DNA of 24,515 bases from Bacillota bacterium (GTDB lineage Bacteria > Bacillota > Clostridia > Lachnospirales > Lachnospiraceae): NCBI GenBank assembly GCA_023415655.1, contig JAEZKD010000025.1:1-24515 (forward strand). Reading direction: 5' to 3'. A program made the translations under genes and the position numbers. The notes beneath the pieces are model-generated. The model did no database searches. It was not told the origin of the DNA and was given only the letters and a program-made list of their open reading frames with translations. Positions 23,619 through 24,515 of this stretch are shown piece after piece (position 1 is the first letter of the stretch; each line of letters starts with the position of its first letter).

Positions 23619-23647
23619 TTGTATGAGATTGTAAAATCAGCTATACT
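23619..23647 (+). promoter_or_regulatory. Promoter of the terminal lipoprotein gene
   Basis: TTGTAT (23619-23624), a 17-base spacer and TATACT (23642-23647) are present. Transcription should start near 23654, giving a leader of about 110 bases. I saw no terminator or other structure in the remainder of the 207-base gap after the DUF434 gene. Confidence 0.6.
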
Positions 23648-23767
23648 AGTAGTAATCCTATTGTCGATAGTAGAGATATTTTGTCAAAGTTATAATGATT
23701 TGCGCAGTCACAACAAACTTTGTCAGGTAGCATGAGATAAAGCATTTAGATACAGATAGGAGTAACT

Positions 23768-24515
23768 ATGAAATACAAAGCAATTCTTGTTTCTATACTT
23801 TCAGCAGTTTTACTTGCTGGATGTAGTTCGTCAAAAGACACCGTAGATGGGTTCTTGCAAGAGGATACATCAAGTATTGTAAAGGAGTCAGAATACAAGA
23901 ACGAAATCACAGAGGATAATAGTGAGGATTTGGCTGATGCGAATTCAAAGCGAACTGATCGTAATGATACGACAAAAGAGGGGATTTATTCAAATATAGA
24001 CAAATTAGAAGACCATGGCCAAACTGCTGATACGCATGCTTCTTCTAATCAAAGTAATACACAAGTTGGAAGACCAAATGAGGAGAATTCTCTAGTAACA
24101 GAGCAATGCCCGACGTTAGCTCCAACCAAAGAACCAACCAATCAATCAGGACAATCAACGAAACCAGAATCAACAGTACAACCGACAAAGGTGCCAACAC
24201 AGGAGCCAACACAGGAGCCGACACCAACAAAATATCCAATTTGGGATCAGTTGATTCCGTTGTTTCCAACGAACCAACCGACTGTAAAGCCAACAATAGC
24301 ACCAACGAAACAACCAACACCTACACCAACCAAGCAACCAACACCTACACCAACCAAACAACCAACAGCAGTACCTACGATTCAACCAAAACCAACAACT
24401 GCACCAACACAAATCCCTAGTACGGGAACTTCTAAGTCACTAAGTGTACGTGGAGTTACGATTGCAATGGGAGAAAGTAAAAGTAGTGTCATTGATAAGC
24501 TTGGAAGTCCGTCTA
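23768..24515 (+). CDS. Lipoprotein with Thr/Pro-rich linker, 3' truncated by the window edge
   Basis: An ATG behind TAGGAG opens a frame that runs unbroken to the window end (249 complete codons). The signal peptide ends in a perfect lipobox, LAGC, with the lipidated Cys19. Residues about 20-115 are polar and acidic. Residues about 116-219 form a long linker rich in Pro, Thr, Gln and Lys with a KQPTPTPT repeat. After it a folded domain begins: SLSVRGVTIAMGESKSSVIDKLGSPS. The G-x-x-x-x-x-V-x-x-x-L-G-x-P pattern resembles the N-terminal CAP-associated domain of clostridial secreted CAP/SCP lipoproteins; that assignment is tentative because the gene is cut. The protein should sit on the outer surface of the membrane, its linker reaching into the cell wall. 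Confidence 0.88.
   Translation, partial: MKYKAILVSILSAVLLAGCSSSKDTVDGFLQEDTSSIVKESEYKNEITEDNSEDLADANSKRTDRNDTTKEGIYSNIDKLEDHGQTADTHASSNQSNTQVGRPNEENSLVTEQCPTLAPTKEPTNQSGQSTKPESTVQPTKVPTQEPTQEPTPTKYPIWDQLIPLFPTNQPTVKPTIAPTKQPTPTPTKQPTPTPTKQPTAVPTIQPKPTTAPTQIPSTGTSKSLSVRGVTIAMGESKSSVIDKLGSPS
24308..24367 (+). repeat. 24-bp tandem repeat in the lipoprotein linker
   Basis: Two full units (24308-24331 and 24332-24355) differ at one base and a half unit follows to 24367. Each encodes KQPTPTPT. The near identity suggests recent slippage expansion, so linker length may vary between strains. Confidence 0.8.

Noticed and set aside
24045..24420. Frames of 80-104 codons rich in Trp/Cys/Leu (-) or Thr/Asn (+)
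   Set aside because: These are other frames of the Thr/Pro-rich linker of the lipoprotein at 23768; residue composition is an artefact of the repeat.
1..24515. CRISPR arrays, tRNA/rRNA genes, insertion sequences
   Set aside because: No regularly spaced identical repeats of 25-40 bases, no cloverleaf or rRNA signatures and no transposase motifs were seen.

Overview
The window looks like a low-GC Firmicutes chromosome, most likely a fibre-degrading Clostridia of the Lachnospiraceae (the Lachnoclostridium phytofermentans type). This is inferred from AT-rich codon use, strong AGGAGG ribosome binding sites, lipoproteins with Thr-Pro-rich linkers, and a 1530-residue secreted multi-domain GH10 xylanase. 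The species is not proven. Both window ends cut through genes. No rRNA, tRNA, CRISPR array, transposase or phage gene was seen.

Layout. Positions 1-3240 (+): the end of a GNAT acetyltransferase, an AraC/GyrI-type regulator, an aldo/keto reductase and a small lipoprotein. Positions 3310-3830 (-): a cold shock protein with a near-consensus promoter, a leader containing a terminator-like hairpin, and its own terminator. Positions 3780-4904 (+): a probable 32-codon leader ORF overlapping an HSL-type esterase. Positions 4900-7226 (+): a ZTP (pfl) riboswitch with an overlapping terminator, followed by a PurO-like IMP cyclohydrolase and a stand-alone AICAR transformylase. Together these replace the usual bifunctional PurH. 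Positions 7225-7990 (-): a DedA membrane protein.

Positions 8120-14264 (+) hold a maltodextrin-type uptake operon: a promoter, a triple AACGTT operator, a binding lipoprotein, two permeases and a GH77 4-alpha-glucanotransferase, then a LacI-family regulator that is the natural candidate for the operator. The ATPase gene is absent and is presumably shared from elsewhere. Positions 14400-16394: a Cache-like chemoreceptor. Positions 16797-21389: the xylanase, with five related beta-sandwich modules around GH10. Positions 21560-23560: a CYP152-type peroxygenase P450 closely followed by a DUF434/DUF5616 protein. Positions 23768-end: a lipoprotein cut by the window end.

The most interesting signals are regulatory. 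The ZTP riboswitch senses the substrate of the enzyme encoded in its own operon. The csp leader has an attenuator-like hairpin. Two long palindromes share one T-tract at 14193-14263. The P450/DUF434 pair has no obvious shared function and is the best candidate for an undescribed gene partnership.
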